Source: Hyphomicrobiales bacterium (GTDB taxonomy: Bacteria; Pseudomonadota; Alphaproteobacteria; Rhizobiales; Aestuariivirgaceae). Taken from it: a DNA stretch of 64,000 bases. Numbering within the stretch: the stretch's first letter is position 1; each line of letters begins with the position of its first letter. The notes beneath the pieces are model-generated. The model ran no database searches, was not told the origin of the DNA, and worked only from the letters and a program-made list of their open reading frames with translations. Of the stretch, positions 34,478 through 42,628 are shown one piece after another. Location of the stretch: contig JADJVV010000001.1 in NCBI GenBank assembly GCA_016710435.1, forward strand, positions 2,192,501-2,256,500. Direction: 5' to 3'. The position numbers and the translations under genes are program-made.

Positions 34478-35470
34478 CTAAATGATCTCGTCTTCGTCGG
34501 GCATCGCATCCACCTTCGCCGAGGTCTTGATGCGGGCCACGTGAAACAGGGCATCGCCGCGGTTCACGATGGGGAGGTTGGTCTTGCCGATGATGATGCC
34601 GTCGTCTTCCGCAAACACCGGCACGCGGCTCTGCCCCAGCGGATCGGTGATGATGCCGATGGGCTCGCGCCGTCCCACCTTGTCACCCACGTGACGGACC
34701 GAATGCAGGATGCCGCCCTCGGGCGCGCGCGTCCACGTGCTGGACGTCGAATGCACCGTCACCGCATGGCCGGGAACTGAAGGTGCCGTGCCGATCATGC
34801 CGATCGACTTCATCACCCGCAGCGTGCCCTTCACGCCGGCCTCGATTGCCGCCTCCTCGAAGCGCAGCGCCTCGCCGCCCTCGTACAGTACAACCTTCAC
34901 ACCGGCATCCTTGGCGCTCTGTCGCAGCGAACCCTCGCGCAGCTTTGACGTCATGATGACGGGCGGCGCAAAGGCCTCCGCCAGTCTCATCAGGTCGTCA
35001 TCCTTGGGCGCGATTCGGATTTGCGGCAGGTTGGTGCGGTGAAGCGCCGCCGAATGCAGGTCGATGCCATAGTGCGAGCGCTTCACCACCTCGCGGAAGA
35101 ACAGGTCTGCCAGCAGACTCGTGAGCGATCCCTGGTCCGATCCCGGAAACGAGCGGTTGAGGTCGCGCCGGTCCGGCATGTAGCGCGAATGATTGAGGAA
35201 GCCGAAGGCATTGACGATGGGAATGGCGAGCAGCGTGCCGCTCATCGATTTCAGCAACTCGTGAGCCAGCACCCGCCGCACGATTTCGATGCCCTGGATT
35301 TCATCGCCGTGCACTGCACCTGAGAGAAACAGCACCGGCCCCGGCCCGCCATGCACCACATGGACGGGCAGGTTCATGGGGCTGGCATTGGCCAGCGTCG
35401 AAACGGCAAGGTTCACCGTCTCGCGCGTTCCCGCCGCGACAGTCCGCTCGCCGATTTCGAATCCGCCCAT
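34478..35470 (-). CDS. Succinylglutamate desuccinylase/aspartoacylase family protein
   Basis: A 330-residue M14-like zinc deacylase. The zinc-binding motif is GAVHGDEIQG (His and Glu), the second His is in GIDLHSAAL, and the arginines lie in PDRRDLNRSFPG. It would remove an acyl or glutamyl group from an amino acid or peptide. It is the last gene of a leftward trio with RimK-type ligase and a retropepsin-like protease (29-base gap after rimK), so it may act on the glutamylated product. AAGGGG precedes ATG 35470; a start at 35497 is less likely. Confidence 0.87.
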   Translation of the reverse strand: MGGFEIGERTVAAGTRETVNLAVSTLANASPMNLPVHVVHGGPGPVLFLSGAVHGDEIQGIEIVRRVLAHELLKSMSGTLLAIPIVNAFGFLNHSRYMPDRRDLNRSFPGSDQGSLTSLLADLFFREVVKRSHYGIDLHSAALHRTNLPQIRIAPKDDDLMRLAEAFAPPVIMTSKLREGSLRQSAKDAGVKVVLYEGGEALRFEEAAIEAGVKGTLRVMKSIGMIGTAPSVPGHAVTVHSTSSTWTRAPEGGILHSVRHVGDKVGRREPIGIITDPLGQSRVPVFAEDDGIIIGKTNLPIVNRGDALFHVARIKTSAKVDAMPDEDEII

Positions 35471-35499
35471 GCCCCTTCGCCCCGCTTGCCCCTGCAAGC

Positions 35500-36405
35500 C
35501 TAGCCTTTCCCGCGTGTCTTTGTCTTGTTCGGTTTTGCGTTCTTTTCGAGGAAGGAGATGATGTCGCGGGCCACGTCGCGTCCCGTCGCCTGCTCGATGC
35601 CTTCCAGCCCCGGCGAGGAGTTGACCTCCATCACCACCGGTCCCCGCTTCGAGCGCAGCATGTCCACGCCCGCCACGTTGAGTCCCATGGATTTGCAGGC
35701 CTTGAGGGCCGCTGTCTTCTCCGCTGCCGAAAGCTCGGCCTTGGTGGCGGACCCGCCGCGATGCAGGTTGGAGCGGAAATCACCTTCCGGCCCGGCCCGT
35801 TCCATGGTGGCCACGATCTTGCGCCCCACCACGAAGGCGCGGATGTCGTGACCTTCAGCCTCCTTGATGAACTCCTGCACGAGAATGTTGATCTGGGCGC
35901 CATGGAAGGCCTCGATCACCGATTTGGCCGACTTGTGCGTTTCGGCCAGCACCACGCCGATCCCTTGAGTGCCTTCCAGGAGCTTGATCACCACGGGAGC
36001 GCCACCCACCATCTGCAGGATGTCATCGGTGCTGCCCGTCGAGTTGGCGAAGGCCGTCACCGGAAGGCCCACGCCATCGCGCGCCAGGAGTTGCAGCGCG
36101 CGCAGCTTGTCGCGGCTGCGGCCGATGGCAACGGACTCGTTCAGCGGATAGACGCCCATCATCTCGAGCTGGCGCAACACGGCGAGGCCATAGAACGTGT
36201 GCGAGGCCGCGATGCGCGGGATCACCGCGTCGAAGCCCTCCAGCTTCTCGCCCATGAAGCGCAGCTCCGGCCTGCGCGATGAGATGTTCATGGTACAGCG
36301 CAGGTAGTCGATGGGCACGATCTCGTGGCCGCGCTCCTGCGCGGCGCTGATGATGCGCTGGTGCGAATAGAGTTTCGGATTGCGGGTGAGCAGGGCGATC
36401 TTCAT
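35500..36405 (-). CDS. rimK: RimK-type ATP-grasp glutamate ligase
   Basis: A 301-residue ATP-grasp enzyme aligned along its whole length to RimK: YSHQRIISAAQERGHEIVPI, VIPRIAASHTFYG, VIKLLEGTQGIGVVLAE (ATP loop) and VMEVNSSPGLEGIEQATG (Mg ligands). RimK adds glutamates to the C terminus of ribosomal protein S6. It overlaps the upstream protease gene by four bases. The basic tail (KPNKTKTRGKG) is extra to the core. Confidence 0.93.
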   Translation of the reverse strand: MKIALLTRNPKLYSHQRIISAAQERGHEIVPIDYLRCTMNISSRRPELRFMGEKLEGFDAVIPRIAASHTFYGLAVLRQLEMMGVYPLNESVAIGRSRDKLRALQLLARDGVGLPVTAFANSTGSTDDILQMVGGAPVVIKLLEGTQGIGVVLAETHKSAKSVIEAFHGAQINILVQEFIKEAEGHDIRAFVVGRKIVATMERAGPEGDFRSNLHRGGSATKAELSAAEKTAALKACKSMGLNVAGVDMLRSKRGPVVMEVNSSPGLEGIEQATGRDVARDIISFLEKNAKPNKTKTRGKG

Positions 36406-36845
36406 GATGACTTGGTCTTGCGCTCCAGAAGAAATGTGCGGGCCGGGTTCACGAGAAAGCGGCCCTTCAGGATATTCCTGCCCAGCAACATGGGCACATC
36501 CATGTCGGCACGGTCTGTGAGCGTGATCTCGGCCTTGAAGAGTGCCTTGCCCACTTCCAGCGTCGCGCGAATGACTGCCCGCATCTCGCTGATTCCGTTT
36601 GAACTTTTGACGCGCTTCAAGCCCACAAGCGGGGCCTTGTAACTGTGCCTGCGGCCATCCCTAACGATCACGAATGTGACGCGCCGCCCGCTCACGTGGA
36701 TCTCGTCGGCATGCAGGGCCGCCGAGCGCGCGCCCGTATCGAGCTTGGCGACGATGGGCCCGAGCTTGAGCTTCGGAAACCGCACATGCTCCTTCCAACC
36801 CGCCTGAGGCAGGAGGAAATATGTGGGACGGGGCGGCATGGCCAT
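36402..36845 (-). CDS. RimK-associated retropepsin-like aspartic protease
   Basis: A 147-residue protein with the aspartic-protease motif LDTGARSAAL and the partner loop DVPMLLGRNIL. It belongs to the small group once called ATP-dependent zinc protease (PF05618) that is found beside rimK. It may cut or edit the RimK product or an immature protein. Two in-frame ATGs (36845 and 36839) lie close together; the first is given. It is the promoter-proximal gene of the trio. Confidence 0.88.
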   Translation of the reverse strand: MAMPPRPTYFLLPQAGWKEHVRFPKLKLGPIVAKLDTGARSAALHADEIHVSGRRVTFVIVRDGRRHSYKAPLVGLKRVKSSNGISEMRAVIRATLEVGKALFKAEITLTDRADMDVPMLLGRNILKGRFLVNPARTFLLERKTKSS

Positions 36846-36890
36846 GGGCAGATGATTACATCAGCGGATGCGGCTTTGCCAATGCGGGGC

Positions 36891-37929
36891 TCACGGCCGG
36901 ATGATGGTGATGCCGCTGCCCTCGAACTTGTCCATGGCCGCAAGGGCTGCAGGCGCCGCGTCAAGGCCGATGGTCTTGGCCACCAGCTTCTCCGGCTTCA
37001 GCATGCCCGCCCCGATCATGCGCAACATCTCGGGATAACGGTGCGCCTGCATGCCGTGGCTGCCCTTGATCTCCAGTTCGTAGGCGATCACCCGGTCCAT
37101 GGGCATGGCGGCACGGGCGTGTTCGGCGAGCATCAATCCCACTTGCACGTGGCGTCCGCGTTTGCGAAGCGAGCGTACGGAATTCATCGCCGTTACTGCA
37201 TGCCCGAGGGCATCGATCGAGAGATGTGCACCGCCCCCCCGTTACGTCGCGGATGGCTTGCGGTACTTTCGTTCCACCGGAGGCATTGATCGTGACGGCA
37301 GCGCCCAGCGCCTTGGCGAGCGCCAGCTTTTCCTCCGTCAGGTCCACCGCCACCACCTGCGCGCCCATGGCGGCGGCGATCATGATGGCCGACAGCCCGA
37401 CGCCGCCGCAGCCATGCACCGCCACCCATTCTCCGGGGGCACAGCGGCCCTTGTCGATCACGGCGCTGAACGAAGTGACGAAGCGGCATCCCAGCGCCGC
37501 CGCCGTGTCAAAGGCCATGGAGTCGGGCAAGCGCACCACGTTCAGGTCAGCGTATTCCAGCGCCACGTACTCCGCGAACGAGCCCCACATGGTGAAGCCG
37601 GGTTGAACCTGATTGTCGCAGATGTGCTGGTGCCCGGAAGCGCATTCCGGGCAGTGCCCGCAGCCTGAGACAAACGGCACCGTCACCCGGTCGCCGACGC
37701 GCCACGTCCTCACGTCGCGCCCCACGGCCGCAACCGTGCCCGCCAACTCGTGCCCCGGCACATGCGGCAGCTTGATGTCCGGGTCATGTCCCATCCAGCC
37801 ATGCCAATCCGACCGGCAAAGCCCCGTCGCCTCCACTTTCACCACGATGCCGGCCGGGGACGGCGAAGGATCCGTCAGCGTCTCGACAGCAGGGAGTGTC
37901 TGGAAAGCGTCAAAATAAACGGCGCGCAT
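36891..37929 (-). pseudogene. Zinc-dependent alcohol dehydrogenase, frameshifted in a G7 run
   Basis: The first 230 codons from ATG 37929 encode a medium-chain dehydrogenase: catalytic zinc site GLCRSDWHGW and VPGHELAG, structural zinc set CGHCPECASGHQHIC, Rossmann motif HGCGGVGLSA. After DVTGG the frame leaves homology, while a second frame down to 36891 continues it (SIDALGHAV, then MNSVRSLRKRGRHVQVGLM). The break is in a run of seven G on the coding strand (37234-37240); six G would restore one 345-residue protein, the usual family length. It is either a sequencing error, a recent inactivation or a switchable tract. As read, the product lacks a normal C-terminal third. Confidence 0.85.
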
Positions 37930-37966
37930 GTCTGTGATTCCATGTGAAAGGTCGCCCCCACCTTAC

Positions 37967-37991
37967 CCCTCCCTCAACGCTCTGGGGAGGG
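37967..37991. repeat. GC-rich imperfect inverted repeat in the gap before the dipeptidase end
   Basis: CCCTCCC (37967-37973) and GGGAGGG (37985-37991) form a stem within a longer C-rich/G-rich stretch (37965-38012), a pattern common in intergenic DNA of Rhizobiales. It lies between the dehydrogenase start and the 3' end of the dipeptidase and may terminate dipeptidase transcription, but it has no T-run. Confidence 0.4.
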
Positions 37992-38029
37992 CCGGGCTGG
38001 GGGTCTGGTGGCCGCACGGAATGAGATAA

Positions 38030-39073
38030 TCAAGCGCCCCACGTCTCGTGCAGCACGCGAAGCCAGTTTCCGCTGGTGATCTTGCCGATCAGGGCCGCGC
38101 CATAACCGGCGGCTTCCATCGCGACCACAAGGTTCGGCAAGCCTGCGGCATCTCCGATGGCGGCGGGGATGCGGGCGCCGTCGAAGTCGCTGCCAAATCC
38201 CACGCAATCTTCGCCTGCCAGCGTAATCATGTGATCGAGATGGCGCAGCATCACGTCGAGGCCCGTATCTGTATTCCAGCGACCATCGGGCCTCAGGAAG
38301 CCTGTGGCAAAGTTGAGGCCCACCATGCCGCGCGACGCACCGATGGCGCGCAACTGTTCATCCGTGAGATTGCGCGATGACGACGCAATGGCGTGGGCAT
38401 TGGAATGGGTGGCGACAATGGGCGCGGTGCTCGTCTTTGCGATGTCCCAGAAGCCGCGCTCGGTGATGTGCGAGCAATCCACCATGATGCCCATGGCGTT
38501 GCACGTCTTCACCAGTGCAACACCTTCGACCGTCAACCCGCTGCCCTGGTCCGGTGATCCCGGAAAGCGGAAGGGAACGCCGGTGGCAAAGACATTGGGC
38601 CTCGACCACACCGGCCCGAGGGAACGAAGCCCGCGGTCGTAATAATCCTGGAGGTTGGAAAGGTCGGGCTTGATTGCCTCCGCCCCTTCGATATGCGTGA
38701 TGAAGCCCAGCGTTCTCGCATCCATGGCGGCACGCATCTCCGCCGCCGTGGTGCAAGGTGTTACGGCACCCTTGGCGCCTGCGAAGATCGCATCGCGAAT
38801 GTCGAGCATCGCCTTGGCCGAGCGGTCGGCGGCGCGCTGCGACAGGGCGCCCGCATAGGGCGGGTTCAGATCCTCGTCATCATCAGGCACCGTTTCATGC
38901 GAGCCCGGAGAGAAAATCGCGAAGAAGCCACCGCCCATGCCGCCAGCACGGATGCGCGGCAGGTCCATCTGCCCCAGCCCGTCGCCATCAATGAAATCGC
39001 GCGCGGGCGAAACGGTTTTCTTCTCGTGGAGACGCAACAGGACGTCGTTATGGCCGTCGATGATAGGGAGCAT
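38030..39073 (-). CDS. Membrane dipeptidase (peptidase M19, renal dipeptidase type)
   Basis: A 347-residue M19 zinc dipeptidase. The zinc His/Asp pair is in IIDGHNDVL at the N terminus, the bridging Glu in THIEGAEAI, the His pair in VDCSHITERGFWD and THSNAHAI, and the conserved GFGSDFDG at the C-terminal end. It cleaves dipeptides. ATG 39073 has GGGAG six bases upstream. No signal peptide is seen, so it is probably cytoplasmic. Confidence 0.92.
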   Translation of the reverse strand: MLPIIDGHNDVLLRLHEKKTVSPARDFIDGDGLGQMDLPRIRAGGMGGGFFAIFSPGSHETVPDDDEDLNPPYAGALSQRAADRSAKAMLDIRDAIFAGAKGAVTPCTTAAEMRAAMDARTLGFITHIEGAEAIKPDLSNLQDYYDRGLRSLGPVWSRPNVFATGVPFRFPGSPDQGSGLTVEGVALVKTCNAMGIMVDCSHITERGFWDIAKTSTAPIVATHSNAHAIASSSRNLTDEQLRAIGASRGMVGLNFATGFLRPDGRWNTDTGLDVMLRHLDHMITLAGEDCVGFGSDFDGARIPAAIGDAAGLPNLVVAMEAAGYGAALIGKITSGNWLRVLHETWGA

Positions 39074-39099
39074 GAATGAATACTGATTGAAAAACAAAG

Positions 39100-39129
39100 C
39101 CGTCACCCCGGCCAAAGCCGGGGTGACGG
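39100..39129. repeat. Perfect 13-bp palindromic repeat between sodB and the dipeptidase
   Basis: A perfect 13-pair stem (39100-39112 and 39117-39129) with a CAAA loop. The core GTCACCCCGG..CCGGGGTGAC is typical of dispersed palindromic repeats of alphaproteobacteria. It is placed right after sodB (minus strand) and could also serve as its terminator. Confidence 0.8.
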
Positions 39130-39154
39130 AAGGATTGAAAAGCCGAAAGGGGCC

Positions 39155-39754
39155 TTACGCCTTGGAATACATCTCGGCGACGTAATCCCAGTTGATGAGG
39201 TTGTCGACAAACGCTTCCAGATACTTCGGGCGCGCGTTGCGATAGTCGATGTAGTAGCTGTGTTCCCACACATCGACACCAAGGATCGGCTGTGCGCCAT
39301 GCATCAGCGGGTTCTCGCCGTTGGCTGTCTTGGTGATCGCGAGCTTGCCATCCTTCACCGCAAGCCAGGCCCAGCCCGAGCCGAACTGCGTCACGCCCGC
39401 CTGCACGAAATCGGTGCGGAACTTGTCGTAGCCGCCGAGATCGCTGTCGATGGCCTTCTGCAGGGCCGCCGGGATCTTCTTGCCGCCGCCATTCGGCTTC
39501 ATCCAGTTCCAGAAGTGGATGTGGTTGTAGTGCTGGCCCACGTTGTTGACGAGACCGGCATTCTTCTCCGCATAGGCCTTCTTGCAGATTTCCTCGATGG
39601 AGGCGGACGCGAGCGGTGAATCCTTCAACAGGTTGTTGCCGTTGGTGACATAGGCCTGGTGATGCTTGTCGTGATGGAACTCAAGCGTTTCCTTCGACAT
39701 GTAGGGCCCAAGCGCGTCATACGCATAGGGCAGGGCTGGAAGTTCAAGGGCCAT
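39155..39754 (-). CDS. sodB: Superoxide dismutase, Fe/Mn family
   Basis: A 199-residue SOD. Metal ligands: His in EFHHDKHH (about residue 26), His in QHYNHIHFW, Asp and His in DVWEHSYYIDY. It removes superoxide in the cytoplasm. The choice between Fe and Mn cannot be made by eye; the GAQPILGVDVWEH region is like Fe-type enzymes. AAGGAGAG lies upstream of ATG 39754, and the gap of 81 bases to the preceding gene leaves room for its own promoter. Confidence 0.96.
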   Translation of the reverse strand: MALELPALPYAYDALGPYMSKETLEFHHDKHHQAYVTNGNNLLKDSPLASASIEEICKKAYAEKNAGLVNNVGQHYNHIHFWNWMKPNGGGKKIPAALQKAIDSDLGGYDKFRTDFVQAGVTQFGSGWAWLAVKDGKLAITKTANGENPLMHGAQPILGVDVWEHSYYIDYRNARPKYLEAFVDNLINWDYVAEMYSKA

Positions 39755-39835
39755 TGGTTCTCTCCTTGTTGATTGGTCACAACATTTAGTCGTTGCGACG
39801 CCGCCCTGCAAGGAAGAGACAATTCACCCCCGCAA

Positions 39836-40660
39836 TCAGGCTGTGAACAGTGGAATGCCCCACACGGCCTGCAGGAACAGGGCCACTGTCGCAAGCACGA
39901 CAGCAAGTGCCGTTGCCAGCACAACGCTGCGCCGCCCGGAAAGTGCGGCGAAGGGCACGACCTGCATGGCATGCAGCGCCACGAAATGCGCCACGCGGAG
40001 ATCACCGCCCGTCGTCGACCAGAGGAAGAGGCGGAGCCCGCCTGCATCTGTGGCGGCACCCCCAACCCAGTGTCCGCCGGCATGATTGGAAAGATGGAAG
40101 GCAACCAGCGTGGTGAGCACCGCACCCAGCATCAAGCCAAGCCCCGCCGCCATGCGCCACAGTGATGCGCCGCGCTGCCGCCACAGCACAATGCCGATCC
40201 ATCCCGCCGTGACCGTGAGCGTCAACGCGCCAATGCCCATCAACGCATAGGCAATCTGTGCGAACAGGTCGGACTGGTTGAAATGCGAAGCTTCGCCGCG
40301 GGTCGCACGGAACACGATGTAGGCCATCTCGCCCCACCCCGCCGCGATCATGGCCACGGAGGCAATGCGCACGCTGCGCAGGCTGCGCGATGCCTGAGGC
40401 AGCAGCGACAAGGCCCACGCCACCGTTGCAAATTGCACCGCGAGAGAGAAGAAGAACTTCGCCGGCTTGTGCCACACACCAGCACCCGCGATCATCCGCG
40501 TGTCCCACTGCATCAGCAACAGCGTCACGGCGAGGCCTGACAGCATCAGCACGGCATGGACGCTGAGCAGCCGCGACCCGAAGATGCTGTCGCGCAACAA
40601 CAACACCGCGCGGCTGTCACGCCAGGAGAATGAGGGCAGGGCCGTGATGCTGTGTGTCAT
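39836..40660 (-). CDS. Integral membrane protein, unknown function
   Basis: A 274-residue protein with about seven hydrophobic segments. I do not recognise a characterised family. It contains WHKPAKFFFSLAVQFATVAW and AHFVALHAMQVVP; the scattered His residues could bind a cofactor. It overlaps the ABA4-like gene by four bases and is therefore translationally coupled to it. ATG 40660 has AGAGGA at good distance; ATG 40669 lies too close to it. The pair is divergent from a TetR regulator. Confidence 0.7.
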   Translation of the reverse strand: MTHSITALPSFSWRDSRAVLLLRDSIFGSRLLSVHAVLMLSGLAVTLLLMQWDTRMIAGAGVWHKPAKFFFSLAVQFATVAWALSLLPQASRSLRSVRIASVAMIAAGWGEMAYIVFRATRGEASHFNQSDLFAQIAYALMGIGALTLTVTAGWIGIVLWRQRGASLWRMAAGLGLMLGAVLTTLVAFHLSNHAGGHWVGGAATDAGGLRLFLWSTTGGDLRVAHFVALHAMQVVPFAALSGRRSVVLATALAVVLATVALFLQAVWGIPLFTA

Positions 40661-41109
40661 TGAAGCCATTCCTCTGGGGCCGCCAGCGCGCGGGGCCGCA
40701 ACGCCAGCAGCGTGATTTCGGAAAGCAGGAGGCCGACGGGCCCGAACAGGAAGGTGGCCGGCAGCAGCACCAGCAGAACGAAGCGCGGCAGACCCGCCGC
40801 CATCACGCGCCGCGCAATCAGCACCCCGATGAACAGGTCGAAGGCGAGGTAGTGCACCCACCCTGCGAGCGCCATCCAGGGTGAGGTGAAGAGCGCCTGT
40901 ACGTCTCCGACCGAGCCAAACCCGCCGGGCCCCCGGCCGTAGAAAAAAAAGATCAACACGCTGTAGAAGCCCGCGAAGGCCAGCGGCAGCCATCGGCCGG
41001 CCAACTGGTCCCGGAGCCAGTCGTTGCGGCGGAGCACCGCATAACCCAGCACCAGCCAGCCGAGCACTGCCGCGGTGTTGGCGGCGAAGAAAAGGAAGTC
41101 GGATGACAT
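40657..41109 (-). CDS. ABA4-like membrane protein (DUF4281)
   Basis: A 150-residue protein with four membrane segments, matching the ABA4-like family: WHYLAFDLFIGVLIARR-type helix (here WVHYLAFDLFIGVLIARRVM), a GPVGLLL segment and FTSPWMALAGW. In plants ABA4 is needed for neoxanthin formation; bacterial members have no settled function. It is first in a two-gene operon under probable TetR control. Confidence 0.85.
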   Translation of the reverse strand: MSSDFLFFAANTAAVLGWLVLGYAVLRRNDWLRDQLAGRWLPLAFAGFYSVLIFFFYGRGPGGFGSVGDVQALFTSPWMALAGWVHYLAFDLFIGVLIARRVMAAGLPRFVLLVLLPATFLFGPVGLLLSEITLLALRPRALAAPEEWLQ

Positions 41110-41153
41110 GACACGTTCCTATGTTGACAGCGGAAACATATGTCGCCGATATA

Positions 41154-41187
41154 TTTACATTGTCAAGATATTTTACGTTGTAAAGAT
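41154..41187. promoter_or_regulatory. Tandem operator candidates in the TetR/ABA4 divergent region
   Basis: Two 16-base direct repeats, 41154-41169 and 41172-41187, agree at 14 of 16 positions (core TTTAC-RTTGT-MAAGAT). The second contains a perfect inverted repeat TTTAC/GTAAA with a 3-base centre (41172-41184). They lie between the divergent genes, 28 bases before the TetR start, as expected for autoregulation by the TetR protein. Confidence 0.6.
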
Positions 41188-41214
41188 GTCGAACGAGACT
41201 TATCCTGGGCAGGC

Positions 41215-41811
41215 ATGAGTCCGGACGAGCGAAAACCCTATCACCACGGCGACTTGCGGGAATCACTCCTGAACGCGGCCGAACAGGCCCTGTCCGAATT
41301 GCCGCTGGAAAAGCTCTCCCTGCGGGAAATCGCCCGGCGGGCGGGCGTCTCTCACGCCGCTCCGAAGCACCACTTCGCCTCCGTCGGGGAACTCTACGGA
41401 GAACTGGTGGCCCGGGGCTTTGAGCGTTTCGTGGAATCGTTGGACACCGCCGCCCGCCGCTCACCCGATCAATCCCCCTCCGCCCGCCTGCAGGCCATGG
41501 CCCGCGCCTACCTGCGCTTTGCGCAGGCCAACCGTGCCACCTACGGCCTGATGTTTGGAAAGCGCCCGGGCGTGGACCGCACGCCCCATGCCACGTCAGC
41601 CGCCTTCGCCGCATGGTCGCAGCTGGAGCGCGAGGTGATGGCGCTCGCCGGACCCCAGAAGGCCACCATGGGATCGCTGCACGTCTGGTCGTCCTGCCAT
41701 GGCTTCGCCATGCTGCTCATCGACCAGGCCGCCCCGCCGCAGATCGACCCGGACCAGGCCGTCGAGGCCCTCACACGGATGGTGATTGCCGGCCTGCAAT
41801 CCGATACATAG
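41215..41811 (+). CDS. TetR/AcrR family transcriptional regulator
   Basis: A 198-residue regulator. The N-terminal HTH is KLSLREIARRAGVSHAAPKH (about residues 36-55), preceded by the typical HGDLRESLLNAA. The C-terminal WHG-type ligand domain follows. It probably represses the ABA4-like operon and its own operon through the tandem sites upstream. It is followed after five bases by a TauE/SafE exporter, so the two are cotranscribed. Confidence 0.9.
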   Translation: MSPDERKPYHHGDLRESLLNAAEQALSELPLEKLSLREIARRAGVSHAAPKHHFASVGELYGELVARGFERFVESLDTAARRSPDQSPSARLQAMARAYLRFAQANRATYGLMFGKRPGVDRTPHATSAAFAAWSQLEREVMALAGPQKATMGSLHVWSSCHGFAMLLIDQAAPPQIDPDQAVEALTRMVIAGLQSDT

Positions 41812-41816
41812 CGGGG

Positions 41817-42593
41817 ATGGACGTCGATATCATCACGCTGCTGCTGCTCGCACTTGTTGGACTCGTGGCGGGCTTCATCGATTCAATTGCCGGTGGCGGG
41901 GGAATGCTTGCGCTGCCCTCGCTGCTGCTGGCGGGCCTCGATCCGCTCACGGCATTGGCCACCAACAAGATGCAAGGCACCTTCGGCACGGCCTCCGCCA
42001 CCTACACGTTCTGGAAAAAGGGCCTGCTGGACCCGCGCGCCCATTGGCGCACCGTGGCCTTCGTCTTCGTGGGAGCGGCGCTGGGCGTGGTGATGGTGTC
42101 CGCAGCACCCCGGGCGCTGCTCTCGATCATCATGCCCGTGCTGCTGCTCGCGGTAGCGCTCTACTTTGCGCTCTCGCCACGCCTCACGGATGAGGCCGCC
42201 CAGCCGGTGTTTCCCATGGCGGCCTTCTCCTTCATGCTTGCCCCCGCGCTCGGCTTCTATGATGGCTTTTTCGGCCCTGGCACGGGATCGTTCCTCATGC
42301 TGGCGCTGGTGAGCGTCTTCGGACTGGGCATCATCGAAGCCACCGCCCGCACCAAACTTCTCAACTTCACATCGAACGTCGCATCGCTGCTGATCTTCGC
42401 TTTCACCGCAAAGATCGTCATCGTGATCGGACTTGTGATGGGCATCGCCCAGGTGATCGGAGCCTATGTGGGCGCCCACGTGGCGATCAGGAACGGCGCC
42501 AGGATCATCCGGCCCTTGCTCGTCACTGTCTGCCTCGCCATGGCGGCAAAGCTCCTGTTCAGCGCCGACAATCCGATCTGGGCCTATTTCTGA
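41817..42593 (+). CDS. TauE/SafE family anion permease
   Basis: A 258-residue membrane protein with eight or so segments, matching TauE/SafE: GFIDSIAGGGGMLALPSLLL, ATNKMQGTFGTASATYTF, and GFYDGFFGPGTGSFLML. The family moves sulfite, sulfoacetate and other organic anions. It lies directly behind the TetR gene, which suggests that the regulator's ligand and the transported anion are related (inference). Confidence 0.9.
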   Translation: MDVDIITLLLLALVGLVAGFIDSIAGGGGMLALPSLLLAGLDPLTALATNKMQGTFGTASATYTFWKKGLLDPRAHWRTVAFVFVGAALGVVMVSAAPRALLSIIMPVLLLAVALYFALSPRLTDEAAQPVFPMAAFSFMLAPALGFYDGFFGPGTGSFLMLALVSVFGLGIIEATARTKLLNFTSNVASLLIFAFTAKIVIVIGLVMGIAQVIGAYVGAHVAIRNGARIIRPLLVTVCLAMAAKLLFSADNPIWAYF

Positions 42594-42598
42594 GCAAT

Positions 42599-42623
42599 CA
42601 CCGGCGGATCATGTCCGCCGGTG
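42599..42623. terminator. Bidirectional hairpin between convergent genes
   Basis: A perfect 10-pair stem (42599-42608 and 42614-42623) with a 5-base loop, six bases after the TauE gene and five bases before the end of the opposing gcdH. No T-run, but the location fits a two-way terminator. Confidence 0.65.
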
Positions 42624-42628
42624 CCACA

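Noticed and set aside
37181..37245. Programmed frameshift as explanation of the split dehydrogenase
   Set aside because: A G7 run alone without a known slippery heptamer plus pseudoknot, and no family precedent for such control; error or mutation is simpler.
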